Positions 1-12,707 are shown, numbered from the stretch's first letter. The stretch: 64,000 bases of DNA from Elmis aenea (GCA_947652605.1 OX393580.1:18930159-18994158), one strand, 5' to 3'. Notes: a model not told the origin generated them from the letters alone. Made by a program: numbers and translations.

Positions 1-1154
1 GATTCTTTCCAAAGCCCTATAACTGCAGGCTTGTCATGTTGTGTCAAAGTTGCAACCTTCTTGTCATAATAATTTTTACATATACCCCAAATAAGTTCAA
101 TGGCATTAAACTGACAATGGTACGGTGCTAATCTTAACACTTCATGACCATACTTTTCCGCAAGACTGTCTACTGCATACATTTGTACTTGTTCCTTATT
201 CTTTTGGCAACTGTAATAATTCAGCTTTAAACATGAATTCGTCATGATGAATTCCATTCTTCGAGAGCCATTGAATAATCTCTTCTTTGTTACATGTCGC
301 ATTTGGTGTCTTATTTAAAAGTTTGGAGTGGTATGGTGCATTATCCATAATAATAAGTGACGGTTCTTCTAGATTATGAAGTCGTTGATTTTCGAACCAA
401 TCTTCGAATAAAGTGGCGTTCATACTATCATGATAATCACCTGTCCGTTTTGATGCAAAAACAAGATCACAATTTTCGATAAAGCCGTCTTCACACCCAG
501 CACTTAAAATGATGTATCTTACACCTTCGGATGATTTTGTGGGTTGTAGACTGCATTTTGCAGAATTATCATGCCACGACTTTTTTGCTGTTCCAGAACC
601 TTTTGAAAATACCCACGTCTCTTCTAGGAACACAACTTTTCTTGCACCCTTCAAGTTATTTTCTTTATATTGTCTCAGGAATAACATTCTCTTCGCCACT
701 ACATGCGCTTGTTCGCACAATGTAGTTCGATTGTCCAGTACTTGAAATTTAAATAGTATATGTTTTAAAAGTCTGTGTAAACTGGCACGACTCTAATATC
801 ACATACTTGATTGTCATTTAATTTTTGTAATAAATAATCTAATGTTATGAATTCCTTACTTTTATACATTTCGTATATTGTATTGTCTTATATCGAATTT
901 TATATAATCAGGAATATCACTCGATTTGAGGGACAATTTTCTTTGCCTTTGCGATACTTTTTTTTTGTTTTTAAATGCTCTCTTTGCAGTATCTAGCGTC
1001 CTCCTACTAATCCCCACAGCATCTGCACTTCTCTGGCACACATTATCCACAGGAAGTATAAGTCCAAACTGTTTTTTTTTTCTTGAGAAAAATAGTCGTA
1101 CACGTTCATAACGATCTCTCTCGATTATTGCGTTAGGTGTTTTTTGCCTGACAT
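1..1154 (-). pseudogene. Tc1/mariner-superfamily (DDE_3-type) transposase, broken
   Basis: Reading the minus strand from about 1154, the start ATG is followed by an early stop, then a helix-turn-helix region (SADAVGISRRTLDTAKRAF at about 1020-960), a degenerate linker, and the catalytic core at 720-1. In the core the first catalytic position reads VFLEETWVF, so the usual Asp is Glu. The second is IIMDNAPYHS at about 350. The last, NAIELIW, lies near 80-100 and is reached only after a +1 frameshift near 198. About 81 residues separate the second Asp from the Glu, much longer than the 34 of classic Tc1 elements; from memory this recalls the DD82E (Sailor) group. The element runs off the left edge, so its terminal repeat is not visible. 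It is certainly inactive. The superfamily call is firm and the subgroup is an inference. Confidence 0.85.
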
Positions 1155-1829
1155 GTTCACTTACACTTACACTTACAAAACTTTCAATCGAAGACCGAAG
1201 TTCAGTACAAACTAAAATGTTTCAATAAAGTTTCTTGCTTTTGTATGGTATTTTGTGCTTATATATGTACGTTGAAGGGTAATAGATTCTTTAAATAAAT
1301 TTACAAAGCTACCTGTGATAATTCCGTTATGGAACGGTACACTTAATTGCTATTTCGCATAAAGCCGATGAGGTCAGGTAATTTTAATGATTTAAATATA
1401 TTTTGTAAACAATTTCTTACAGGAGTTTGTTTAATTTTTCAATTTAAAATATTTCTATCATAGGAATATTCCCAAGGGCAAAGTGGGACTTTTTTTAAAA
1501 CTCTTAAAATAAGGGCACTTTGCTCCTGCGAGTATTTCTGGAATCGTTAAAATGTTGTTTCACAAGAATTTTTATTGAATTCTTTTCCTCTACACCCTGT
1601 TAAAGTTTGTCTAGTTCATTCCGGGATATACGCTATAATAGATTTTAAATTATAATTGTTTTCAAGCAAAAACTTTTGGGAAACACTGATACAGATATTA
1701 ATTTTCTTTTACCTAAGAACCCAAATTAAACCTTATCCAACCTACAATTAGGGATCAAATTTCGACTGCTTGCGATAATATTCATGGAGACGCCTTCAAT
1801 TAGATTACGACTTTCATTGGCGTAGACTG
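1155..1829. other. No gene seen
   Basis: AT-rich sequence between the transposase relic and the left end of the THAP-carrying element. I see no coding pattern. It may include the 5' untranslated and terminal part of the transposon on its left, but I cannot place an end. Confidence 0.5.
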
Positions 1830-3266
1830 AATGGGCGTTTACACAAATTTTTAATTTCTTCAGAATTTGATAGATTTGGTGTTCAGAATATCGTATGTGA
1901 AGTTAAAATTGTTTAAATCAACTTCGTTTATTTATTATTAACGATTAAAGCTTTCCCGCGGCGAGTTGCGCCGTAAACGGCTTGGACGATGCGCACGAGA
2001 AATGACGTCAAACTCCATACGTACTCGGTGAGGCAAATCACGCGTGTGCTTGTGTAAATATAACGCAACCATGTCGTCGTACAGAAGAAAGTGGTGTTTT
2101 GTGCCTGAATGTAAGACCACTTCTACAAAAAAAACCGGAAAAATTGTTTTTTGCTGTTCCGGAAAATTCCACCAAAAGAAAAAAATGGTTCGATGCAGCA
2201 AGACGTTGTATTTCCGACGTAAGCGAAAAAAGTAAATTATATTGTTGCGAAGACCATTTCGATGTGAGTATAATTTAAAATTTGAGTAAACTAAAAAATA
2301 TATTAAATAGTATTTATGCAAAAAAATACACTAAAGTGAAAAACATGATCATTAAGTTATGGCAATAATATGTAATATGAAGCAGTCTATTATTTTCCAA
2401 CAAAAAAAAATCAGCAGTTTTAAACAATACTTATTTGTAGTAGGTATGCTATTTGGTGCATGTTTATGTTTGATTAAAAATGCTGATTAGTGTTAAAGTA
2501 CTGTTGCTTCGTTTATGAAATTTGTATTATATTTATAGGTACTGAAGTAACAGTGCATGTTTTACAAAAAGCCATATACCTTTTATTATATGATCTAAGC
2601 ATAAAACTGATAACATTCAAAACTTATAAGTCTAAATTAATGTAATAGAATCATTGAATTGAACATTATCTACTATTATATATAGCCCATATTTTATTTA
2701 CCTCGAATTTAAGATTAATTTTGTGAGTTTTTTAGATATAGCTATGACTAAAAGAGTAGTAGGTAAATTTTTTTAATGTACACGCATTTGTAATAATACA
2801 TTAAATATTTTAGGTGGAAAGCGACATGGAAAATTATGTGCAATATAAACTGATGCACCTGTTAAATGACCTTTGTAATATTGAATTATTTGTACAAAAT
2901 TATTAATTTACTTACACAGTTGCTTTGTTTTATAATGAAATATACACTAAACTAACAACTAGTTAAAACCTCTCGCAATACTGCATACGCAAAGAATATT
3001 TGAACACAAATAATATTAAAATATATAACAACTTGTCATTATGCGATGCATAGGAACTAGTCCGCTGCACATGGATTGTATGGAGATAGACGTCACGGCC
3101 AATCACAGCGCGTTTCAGAATTTGAATTATAAGGGGTATTTTAAAAATTTATTTCTCGGAACTGGACGATTTTTTTTAAATTTTTGGTGGTTGAGAAACT
3201 TTATAGATCAGATTATCATTTAAAAAATATTTTATCAAGTTTTATTTTTTTGTGCAAACGCCCATT
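1830..3266. mobile_element. P-element-like, THAP-carrying element (non-autonomous)
   Basis: The ends are an imperfect inverted repeat: AATGGGCGTTTACACAAA at 1830-1847, and its complement (one mismatch, TTTGTGCAAACGCCCATT) at 3249-3266. A second pair of inverted repeats lies inside, TGACGTC-3nt-CTCCATAC at 2003-2020 and its complement at 3078-3095. Each is about 171-173 bp from its own end, so the layout is symmetric. The body holds a broken THAP-domain gene. P elements combine terminal repeats, subterminal repeats and a THAP DNA-binding domain, so a P-like relic is the natural reading. At about 1.44 kb it is far too short for a full transposase. I could not find a clear 8-bp target duplication. 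Confidence 0.6.
2071..2906 (+). pseudogene. THAP-domain protein fragment, two exons, frameshifted
   Basis: Exon 1 (2071-2263) starts at an ATG and gives the zinc-binding C2CH pattern of a THAP domain: WCFVPEC near the start, the central RKKWFDAARR (KKW, tryptophan conserved), and YCCEDHFD at the end. A run of eight A at about 2126-2133 puts the two halves in different frames; seven A would restore one frame, so there is a single-base insertion. GAT is followed by a good donor, GTGAGT. Exon 2 starts after TTTTAG at 2814 and continues VESDMENYVQYKLM, as THAP domains do after CEDHF, then stops at 2906. Nothing like the THAP AVPTIF box or a catalytic region follows. DNA binding is inferred from the family; the copy is broken. 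Confidence 0.75.
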
Positions 3267-5859
3267 GTAAACACAAATAATATTTAAAGAAAAAGACGGA
3301 TATTGTGCATTTGTTTCCTTTAGTTCTGCCTCTTCTTAATCCGCTGTGAACAGTTTTAAAAGAAATAGACTATAGTGTCTTCAAGTTATTTGTTCTGAGT
3401 GCTATTTGGTTTCGTGCAAGAGCACAATAGAGTCATATAAGCATGCTTAAATCAATTACAGGCCGATAAATACCTGAAAATTTGTCAGTCACGCTACGAG
3501 CTACATTTCGTTCGTGCAATTTTTTTGCAGGCAATCTCGACAATCCTTGTATATAAAATATATCGTTCAAGGCTTATTAATCTCTATATAAATAAATGAA
3601 TTGCAGAAGTTAAATAATGAATTAATTTAAAACTGCTTTATTTAAATATTTAAATACGTTTTTTAAATAAAAATGGGAACTACGAATATATACTAGGAAT
3701 TTACAAGGTAAATTTAAAAAACTTTATTTCTCTGTTGGACGTGTAAAAATGTTATATCTTTTCATAGAAGCATTTTAACAATCTTGTTGTAGGCTCTTTT
3801 TGACATTCAATTCATTAAGAATTCACACTTTCGTTAGAAGTCATCATTTTTCCGGTCTTTTCACGAAACCGCGAATACAGACCCGGGAATTTAAAGACTC
3901 GACTGTAATTTAAAACAATCCTTCGTTCTTCTGTATCGAATTATTTATGTAATATTTGCATCTTTGCCTTGAAGTACATAAAAAAGTCATTGAAAACAGA
4001 TGAAGATGCCCATCTTCTTATATTAACTAAACATCATCTAAGAATTATTTTTGATCGTTCGATAAAAAATCTAGATTCCCCGATAACAATCTTAAACACA
4101 TAAACATCGAACAGGAAATTACTAATACGAATTGTCTTACAGAAACCCAATCAGCGCGCGACTAATTATTTATTACTTACAGTGTGTAACATACAGGCAC
4201 ACTACGATCACCTGCTTTGTTAATAATTACAATTAAACAATTTATTCTCACGTGTACATATTATGATAATGCAATTGTTCTATCGCTAGCGTGGGTACTG
4301 ATTATTTTCTTATTTATTCAAACAATTCTATAGATTAACTGTTTGGTTGGGTAAGCGCATTATGTCGTATTGAACTTTAAAATTTAAAGCCTGCGTAGGC
4401 AGGCGGTGTAAAGTTATTGAATTTGAATTCATTACAACAATAAGATGCGTAATCTGACTATGAAAATGATTTACCTGCCTAACAAAGCAGTATATTTGTA
4501 GATAAAATATTCAATTCGAATCAGGGATTCGACGGGCTTGGCCTCTGCATGTTATAATATTAAACTAGGACGATTTATTTGAGTGAAGGAATAAATATTA
4601 CAATAGATTTGCTGTAGATATAGTCTTGCAATGAAATGAAAAATGCATTTAATAAATATGAAGAGTATTTTATTAAATTGTTGGAGTATGCAAGTGCTTC
4701 GTTTATTGACACAGATTTTAAGGATCTCTTATCGAAATGCTATACTATCTTCAAGACGCTAATCTTCTCATCAGTTACAGACTAATCTATTTACTCTCAT
4801 AGCAGCCTTATTGTATACTAGAACATCTAAAAGGGCAATTAGTTGTTCTTATCAATGTCCACTGTAAATTTTATATCTAATTAGAAATTTATTCAATTTA
4901 TCTGCTCTTACATTTCACTAATCTTTATTAAAACGCTTTTTTTCACAGTATTTTGATATACGTTTTGGTTTAAAATCTATGAATAAAAACTTTATATGGG
5001 ATAGTAATACTTTTATATACCAAATATGATTAAAGATTTCATATTTATGAGGCATGTGGAGTCTCCTGATAGCGCAATTTTAATTTTATTCGGACTTTTG
5101 CGACAATAAAGCCGTCTCTAGTTATATTTTGAAAGTTACCAAGTTTTTTTTTTTAAAGTTATTAACGGAAACCTATTTCTGCTTTTATGTCCACTCCGCG
5201 GTCATAAAAAAGCCTATCATATATTTCAGAAATCGTAAAATGTCTGGATACGTTACTGCAGTAGCGATATTTTTTAAGTTAAAATACTTTTAATAATATC
5301 TTGTGATATATAGGAGGAATTCGGATGACTTAGGGGGACATTAAATTAAAAATAAATTGTTTATGGTTTGGTGCCTAAGCTTGTATTTTTCATTTACGAT
5401 AGCACCAGTGTATGAACAGTAAACATTAAAATATTAAAGTTCTATATAGTTTTTATACAGTCAAAGCACATTATTTTCAGTAAACTAATGCCATTAGCAG
5501 AAGTAATATTTTAGAAAACAAAGTAAATAGAGTTTGTTTGTAGCGGTAGGTGTATGTATGTATATAATAATTTATCCATGCATATAGAATATACACGGTT
5601 AGTATACATTTGTAGACAATTTAAACGTACCATTGGCCATGATTTCGAAATGTTTGAAGACGAATTATCGGGATATGATTAAAGTATGTTATTATAAAAA
5701 AAAATAATATGCATTGCCACACAACTTTATTAGCTTTGATAGCTGCCAGGCATACTCAAGAAAATTTGTGCAATTCAAAAAATATAAGAAAATCTATGCT
5801 ATTTTCGAGACTCCTCTTTTTATCAGTAGATAAAATACTTATTTTAATTTTTTAACAAA
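3267..5859. other. Intergenic or intronic sequence, no gene seen
   Basis: About 2.6 kb of AT-rich sequence with no coding pattern, RNA gene or clear repeat ends on either strand. If the Grb-like gene continues leftward, this could be part of another of its introns. Confidence 0.5.
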
Positions 5860-6013
5860 ACTGGCCTTTGAGATGATGTGGTGCTATTAGCTAAAAACGA
5901 AAAGGGCTTGTGGGTGTATGGGCAGATACTTTAAAAGATACAATATGAGCATCAATATAAAAAGACAAACACTGTGATTCTAACAAAGAACGGTTTCAGT
6001 CAGTCATCTAGAC

Positions 6014-6979
6014 CAGTGCTCCCCAACCGGTGTACCGCGGCACACTGGTGTGCCGTGAGCCGGATACAGGTGTGACGCGGTCAAATACATAATGAAAAAT
6101 TATTTAGTTATAATATTTAAAATTTAATACCTGCACTATTCTTTCTTGGTCTAGATCAGTGCTCCGCAATCTTTTCTCACCTACGATACACAAAAGTTGT
6201 TCCTAGAATTCCGCGGCACATCAAAAGCTATATTATACCGGGTGATTCAGTTTGACTGTCGCACCCCTATAACTTTGTAAGTATTGAAAATAACCCCAAC
6301 AAACCTTATATATTTGAAATCGGCGAGAAATTCTCCATTAAGCGAAGTGTTTTTGTTACCTCTACGATGACGTATGGCAAATCCGCGATAGGCAACTGTT
6401 TTTTTTTTTTAAATTACATAGTATACATTTTTTTGTTGATTCGGATAGAGAATTTAATTCTGAATCCGACTATGTACTCAAAAAGTAGGCATACATAAGA
6501 AAATTTTCGAGAAAAATCAGTTCAAAGTTTATTTAAATCATAGCAAACAGTCTATTTAACATAACAAAAAACGATCAAATCTAAAAAATTATGCTATAAT
6601 AGATTTTAATGTATTCACTGCTGATTTTTCTCGAAATTTTTTAAATGTATGCCTACTTTTCGAGTATGGTCGGATTCAGAATTAAATTCTCTATCCGAAT
6701 CAACAACAAAATGTATACTATGTACTTTAATAAAAAACAGTTGCCTATCGCGGATTTGACATACGTCATCGTAGAGGTAACAAAAACACGTCACTTAATA
6801 GAGAATTTCTCGCCTATTTCAAATATATAAGGTTTGTTGGGGTTATTCTCAATACTTACAAAGTTATAGGGGTGCGACAGGCAAACTGAATCACCCGGTA
6901 TAATATAGCTTTTGATGTGCCGCGGAATTCTAGGAAGAACTTTTGTGTGTCGTAGGTGAGAAAAGGTTGCGGAGCACTG
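6014..6979. mobile_element. hAT-type element with captured inverted duplication
   Basis: Starts CAGTGCTCCCCAACC and ends TTGCGGAGCACTG, flanked by the direct 8-bp repeat ATCTAGAC at 6006-6013 and 6980-6987. These ends and the 8-bp duplication are diagnostic of the hAT superfamily. No transposase is encoded. Most of the interior is one long inverted repeat, described separately. The element interrupts the LINE relic. Confidence 0.85.
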
Positions 6980-7026
6980 ATCTAGACCAAGAAAGAATAG
7001 AGCAGGTATTAAATTTTAAATATTTT
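6112..7026. repeat. Long inverted repeat that includes hAT end and host flank
   Basis: The arm 6112-6521 is the near-exact reverse complement of 6621-7026, with a ~100-bp spacer. The right arm contains the hAT right end, the ATCTAGAC duplication and about 40 bp of the flanking LINE. The left arm therefore holds an inverted copy of the external right flank inside the element. A plain transposition does not do this; fold-back or template-switch synthesis is the likely cause. Confidence 0.85.
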
Positions 7027-7288
7027 GGAACGATAATTGCAGAGAACGGTGAATTGGAAAAAGAGCTGAATAAATAACAGAAGTCGAAATTTTATCACGC
7101 CACGAATAAATAAATGGTTGATAAGTAGAAAGGAGATCTCAACAAAAAAATTAAGACGTGAGTATTTAATGCAGTGTACGTACCAATTCTTACTTATAGT
7201 ACTGAAACTTGGACACTAAAAAGAAAGTAAAAACAAGGGTTATAGACCCAGAAAATGAGATTTTTAAGAATAATAGAACGATATAGAC

Positions 7289-7818
7289 CAGGGGTCGGCA
7301 ACCTTTTTGATAAGAAGGGCACCCCGAATAGCTAACTTATGACAAAGGGCACTTTTCATTTATTTACCAAGCTAAAGTGCAGGGATTGGCAAATAGGATT
7401 TTATCAGTGTGCCAAATAAATATTAAAACTAGTTAGGTTAAACCGCTAGCAACTTTATCCAAACTAGTTAGGTTAGACCGCTGGCAACTTTTTCCCTCTT
7501 TCAAAATTTGTTGGGTTAGACCGCTGGCAACTTTTTCCAAATTAGTTGGGTTAGACCGCTGGCAACTCTTTCAAAATTTGTTAGGTTAGACCGCTGGCAA
7601 CTTTTTCAAAAAATTTGTTGGGTTAGACCGCTGGCAACTTTTTCCAAAGGAATATCTCATACCATTTTAGCTAGTTATGGTATAAAGATATGAAAATTTT
7701 CGTGCCGTCGAAAATCTCTCGCGCCTGCGTTTACAAGTTATTTTACGTTAGTGGCGGGCACTTTCAAAATGCTTCGCGAGCACCCGGGTGCCCGCGGGCA
7801 CCACGTTGCCGACCCCTG
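7289..7818. mobile_element. hAT MITE with internal tandem repeats
   Basis: Begins CAGGGGTCGGCAAC and ends GTTGCCGACCCCTG, a perfect 14-bp terminal repeat. The 8-bp target duplication ATATAGAC is intact at 7281-7288 and 7819-7826. It is 530 bp long, non-coding, and sits in the same LINE relic as the preceding hAT element. Confidence 0.95.
7430..7645. repeat. Six tandem units around GGTTAGACCGCTGGCAAC
   Basis: Six diverged units of about 35-45 bp, each carrying GGTTAGACCGCTGGCAAC or a one- or two-base variant followed by a T-rich linker. The array lies wholly inside the 7289-7818 hAT MITE. Confidence 0.9.
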
Positions 7819-8115
7819 ATATAGACTAATACTCGATAACATTAGAAACGATAAAATCAGATAAGGCCTAGGAGTAAAAGGACATAAAGAAAAAGATGGA
7901 TACAAACCATTTGATGGCTGGGACATCTACTACGAATGCCAAAAAGCAGGTACCTACGTAAAAATGGGATGGAAACGAAGTTTGAGGGAAAAAGAAATAG
8001 AGGCTAAAAACTAAAAAGATGTGCCACAGTTTACCAGTGAAAGCAGGAGTGGAGAAACATAAACAAGAACTAGAAAAACATATCTCGACACCGAATGGTA
8101 CAAGTGTATCCGATT

Positions 8116-9265
8116 AAGAAGAATAAATATTAAAATAATCTACTGGCGAGGAGGTCCTAAGTGTTCTTCAAGAATACAGTCTTACAAATAAAATAAGTAT
8201 CTAATATTAAATTAAACTTTTATGTATTTATACGAAGGTATACAATTTTTGAGGCACATTAATTGTGAAACAAATTAGTTTTAAAACTTTCGCTTTCGGC
8301 ACTCAATTTAAAAGTAACTAACAAACACAATTGGCTTTACATTAAAAATTGTTCAGTAAATTACACATACATTCACCTTTTTTTTGTACGACGTATTTGA
8401 TTAGCACAAAATAATGGGTCTCATATATGAATCTGTTCTACAAAAAGGCGCTGTAAATAGCAGACTTTCAACAATATTCTATTTTTTCTAGTTGCGTAAT
8501 CAGTGTTAATCTGGTACACCTAATGATTTGATTTGACTCCGTAGGTAGCAATTTAATAACAGTATTATAAAACAGAATTTTTTTATTTGCTTCCCGGTAG
8601 TTCAACAGAGCATGTACCTATATATTACATCATTTTGTTCTTGGGCAATATTGCAATTTTTATTGCACTTTTAATCATGAAAAATGCAGAACTTTCAGTA
8701 ATCTCGCCAGCTACAAAAAATAGCGTGTTAGCTAAATTTACTTTGCGTTTATGGTATATTTTCTTGAAATGGACTCAAAAAAAATAATTGTGCCATGCTT
8801 AAAATAATCATCTTATTTTCTGAAAATGTTGCAAATAATTTGGAGTTACAAAGAACAGAAAAATTGCTTATGACCAAATAAATAATCGTGCAAAATTTCG
8901 GATACTTGCTCTAGATATAGAGACCTTTTTAGCACCAATTAGACTTTTATACTCTGATCTTAACAACCACTTCTTTGACTGATTTTAATAATTTCCTTTG
9001 TTTTTTGTCTATTTTTGGGCCATTAAGGTTTTATTTTTAATTTAAATGAAAACGTATTTTAATTAATGGCCAAAACTAACCTAAACGTCTGTCAGAATGG
9101 TCGTAAAATAGTCGTAACTCTGAGAAAATAGCGTAGTTATCCCGCTATGAATTTAATTTGGTACGTTCATTAAATTAACAATAAATAATTACTTCCAGAT
9201 GTGTTGAGTGAAATTATATGTTGAAGTCAACGACGCTGAAGAATAAAAATAACAAAAAGTTTCTC
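8116..9265. other. No gene seen
   Basis: AT-rich sequence after the LINE tail. One short open frame at 8587-8787 has no recognisable domain and looks like chance. Confidence 0.5.
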
Positions 9266-10598
9266 TATACAGGGTGCCCATTTTTCTAACCTGTTGTATG
9301 GGTAACTCCGTTAATATTAAAGATACAGAAACGTTTAAGTTGGCAAATTTGTGCGGAATTTAAAGCGAAATCTGATGCCATTTTCAAATTTGACCTACGT
9401 CATCAACTTTTTGAAATATTTTGAAAAAACTGAAAAAGGTCGATTTTTTCAAACTTAAATAATTCCGTAACCATATGAGTTAAAACAAAAATAAAAATTA
9501 GCTTTTATAGATATTTTTACGTAGATTTTAAATATGTTAACGAAATTTTCATAGCACTCTCGATTTCCGAGTTATAGCACAAACTTGCATTTTTTTAAAT
9601 GGAAGTCATAGTTGGCTGTGGTCTTATTAAAAAGGTAATTTTTTTCTCGTTTCAATGATATAAGGTTTGTTATGCTTTACTCTTGTAGTTTTTCTTTAAA
9701 TAAGGAAAAATCATTGTACATGTTCACTGCCTACTAATAGATGGGAGTTATCCCGTGTTGATGTTCTTTTTTTTTCAGTGTGACATTTAAGAGTTGTCTC
9801 TTATTGTTAGTGTAGCAGTTATTAGCCAGTTACAAATTTTAAAAACAAAACCTCAGAGTTCGTCAAATAAAATTTATTGTTTGTTATACGTATACGTTTC
9901 ATTAGAAAACATTGTTTTTGAAATTTATAATAAACTCAAACAAAAATTTTGATCGAAACGAGAGAGATATTTATACGTATAAAAAACAATAAATTTTATT
10001 TGACAAACTGAGGTTTTGTTTTTAAAATTTGTAACTGGCTAATAACTGCTACACTAACGATAAGAGACAACTCTTAAATGTCACATAGAAAAAAAAAGAA
10101 CATCAACGGGGATAACTCCCATCTATTTGTAGGCAGTGAACATGTAAAATGATTTTTCCTTATTTAAAGAAAAACTACAAGAGTAAAGCATAACAAACCT
10201 TATATCATTGAAACGAGAAAAAAATTACCTTTTTAATAAGACCACAGCCAACTATGACTTCCATTTAAAAAAATGCAAGTTTGTGCTATAACTCAGAAAT
10301 CGAGAGTGCTATGAAAATTTCGTTAACATATTTAAAATTTACGTAAAAATATCTATAACAGCCAATTTTTATTTTTGTTCTAACTCATATGGTTACGGAA
10401 TTATTCAAGTTTGAAAAAATCGACCTCTTTCAGTTTTTTTAAAAATATTTCAAAAAGTTGATGGCGTAGGTCAAATTTGAAAATGGCATCAGATTTCGCT
10501 TTAAATTCTGCACAAATTTGCCAATTTAAACGTTTCTGTATCTCTAATATTAACGGAGTTACCCATACAACAGGTTAGAAAAATGGGCACCCTGTATA
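9266..10598. mobile_element. Snap-back element A (long palindrome, TACAGGGTGCCC ends)
   Basis: Starts TATACAGGGTGCCCATTTTT and ends with its complement. The two arms (9266 to about 9893, and about 9970 to 10598) are near-complementary over some 620 bp each, with a ~75-bp spacer. TA at both edges suggests a TA target as in Tc1/mariner, which is an inference. It is non-coding. Each arm carries the module TAAATGGAAGTCATAGTTGG, which recurs in two other snap-back families here. Confidence 0.85.
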
Positions 10599-12570
10599 TT
10601 GTCGTATGTACGAAATATTTACGAATTACGACCAAACGTATTTTAAACCACAGTAATTTGTAGAACTTTCAAAATCATTACAACCAATTTAATTTTTTTT
10701 TGCACGTTTCATAGTGCTACTTTTTGACATCATCAAGCATACAATTAACAAAACCTGTATCTAAATTATTCTTTTTAAAATGTTCCGCCCCGAACTACAG
10801 CGGAATTGGCTTTTTTTGCACCTTGCCTTCTAGCGATTCAACGTGTATTTCTGTATCTACATGTAGTTTAAAATGCAACATCATTTCGTTGGATTTTAAT
10901 GGATGTTATAATTTCGTTTCGTCGTGTAAACGTTGCTTTTTTTTTTAATAGACGAAAACCTGTTTACACAAATTATGTTTTAAATAAAATTATAATCGAA
11001 TATGCAGGCTTCTCATTACTTTAATTATTATATTTATATGTGCCACTTGCAAAAAGAAATCGTCAATTTTTTATGCAGTGCATTTTTAATGAGTTTCTAA
11101 AATAAGAAAAGTTGAATTTGTAACGGGGTTTTACACTTATTTTTTGAGTGAATTGCTTTATGTAATTTATTAGAAATCATATTTAATTGCAGTTCAAACC
11201 TAGTTATTACTGATACATAGTTATCTAAGGTCATTTCCGATATATGTTCAATTGCTTCTCCTATATTAACCCAAAGAGTCACACAATAATGCAAAATTTG
11301 TATAAAAATCTTTCAGGATTATTTATCTTTAGTTCTTTAACAATACCATAGCAGCATTACTCAAATTTTAATTTATTTTGCTTAATTTTTAATCCACAGA
11401 ATATTTTTTGGTGTTGCAAGTATATTTAAATTTACGTTATATATCATGTAATAAATTTCTACGATGATATATTCTAGGTTTTAAATCTGCTTCTGGGTTT
11501 GGCTTGTGAGACGCTTTAATTATAATATCTTGGCATGCAAAAAGTTGCAGTTTACGCCGGCGTTAAAGAATTATGGCTAGTGTTAAAGTGAATGCAGTTG
11601 AGTTTTTATTAAAATGTGACGCGGCGAAAAATATTTTAACACGATGAATTTTAATGATGTTGCAGAATATCCTGGGAAGATTTTGTGTGCTGTAAAATTT
11701 TTAATTTATTATGTAAACTTGACTTGCTTAGTAGAGCTGAACGACATATCGATAAATATATCATTTATTGCACAACTCGAAATCCCGCTTTAAATGAAAT
11801 TAGGACATTCGCAAATGTTAACAATACAATATTGTAATACCTAAACATTACCTTCTTAATAGATCTAATACAAAGTAATTTTCAAACTGTATTATGGCCA
11901 AAATTAATAATCTCCAGGGCTACACATCTTAAGATAATTCAAAAATATATTTTAGCTGTTTTGACACAAAAACAAACACTGACAGTTTTATCCAACACGT
12001 AAAAAAGTTATTATGTAAAATATTGGCGATTTTAGCAATAAAAGTAAACAAATTATATAGAATTTTAAAAACTGTTTGTTAAGCTACGGCTTAATGGTAA
12101 ATTCTGTGTATTCATTAATATTTTACTAATTTCAGAAAAATATTTAGGGTATTTTGGGTGACAAATGATTCCGGATTTTTGAGAGCTAACTTGGTTTTCA
12201 GTAAATATTTCAACACTAGCAATGCTTTCATTATTAATTTAAGAGCTTTATAATTCTTTTAACTGAATAATGTCTAACTGCGTCAGTTGTAAAAATAATT
12301 TAACTTTTAATAATTGATGGGTCTAGTCCTACACTCGTTGAAAAAGAATCAAAATGGTCTTCAGAATGGGCAATGTAAAGAAAGATTTCTTTGTTCTTCA
12401 ACTGATATACGGTTAAAAGGTTTATCCAGCTAATTAAATTACAAACACGTCTTATTTAAAGTACAATAATTTTATTGGTTGTAAAAGTAAACCTATCAAG
12501 TCATACCTATACAAGATAAAAAAATTAAGTTTTTTGTAATTAAACTTGGGGTTTTCTGACAAATGTACCT
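10599..12570. other. No gene seen
   Basis: About 2 kb without a recognised feature. Short open frames at 10724-10948 (+) and 11097-11294 (-) show no domain and no splice context I trust. Confidence 0.5.
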
Positions 12571-12707
12571 TTAAGGCTGTATGACACGGTACTTAAACTG
12601 ATCCTTAATTCAGTACGGGTTCTCTTAAGAGTTCAAGTATGAGAATTAAAGTGCAAAGAATGATATTAGATGTATGCAACGTGTCCAAGTTTAAGTAGGT
12701 ACTTATT

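Larger units (their letters stand above)
5860..8115 (+). pseudogene. RTE-like non-LTR retrotransposon, reverse transcriptase C-terminal relic
   Basis: Three plus-strand blocks belong together: 5860-6005, 6980-7288 and 7819-8115. The first holds a one-base-deleted FADDVVLLA catalytic box at about 5872, followed by MSINIKKTNTVIL. The second gives FKYFGTIIAENGELEKELNK and then a YSTETWTLKRK-like segment and MRFLRII. The third is the degenerate tail. This order is typical of the end of LINE reverse transcriptases of the RTE/CR1-like type with the fADD, KYLG and YGsEtW boxes. Two hAT elements with 8-bp duplications interrupt it. The 5' part is missing, and stops and frameshifts are frequent. The clade is uncertain; the reverse transcriptase origin is clear. 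Confidence 0.75.

Noticed and set aside
7430..7645. CRISPR-like array
   Set aside because: Units are diverged and directly adjacent without unique spacers. They lie inside a hAT MITE in a eukaryotic genome.
10724..10948. 74-codon plus-strand frame with many Cys and Ser
   Set aside because: No known motif, no splice context, and it ends in poly-Phe from a T-run.
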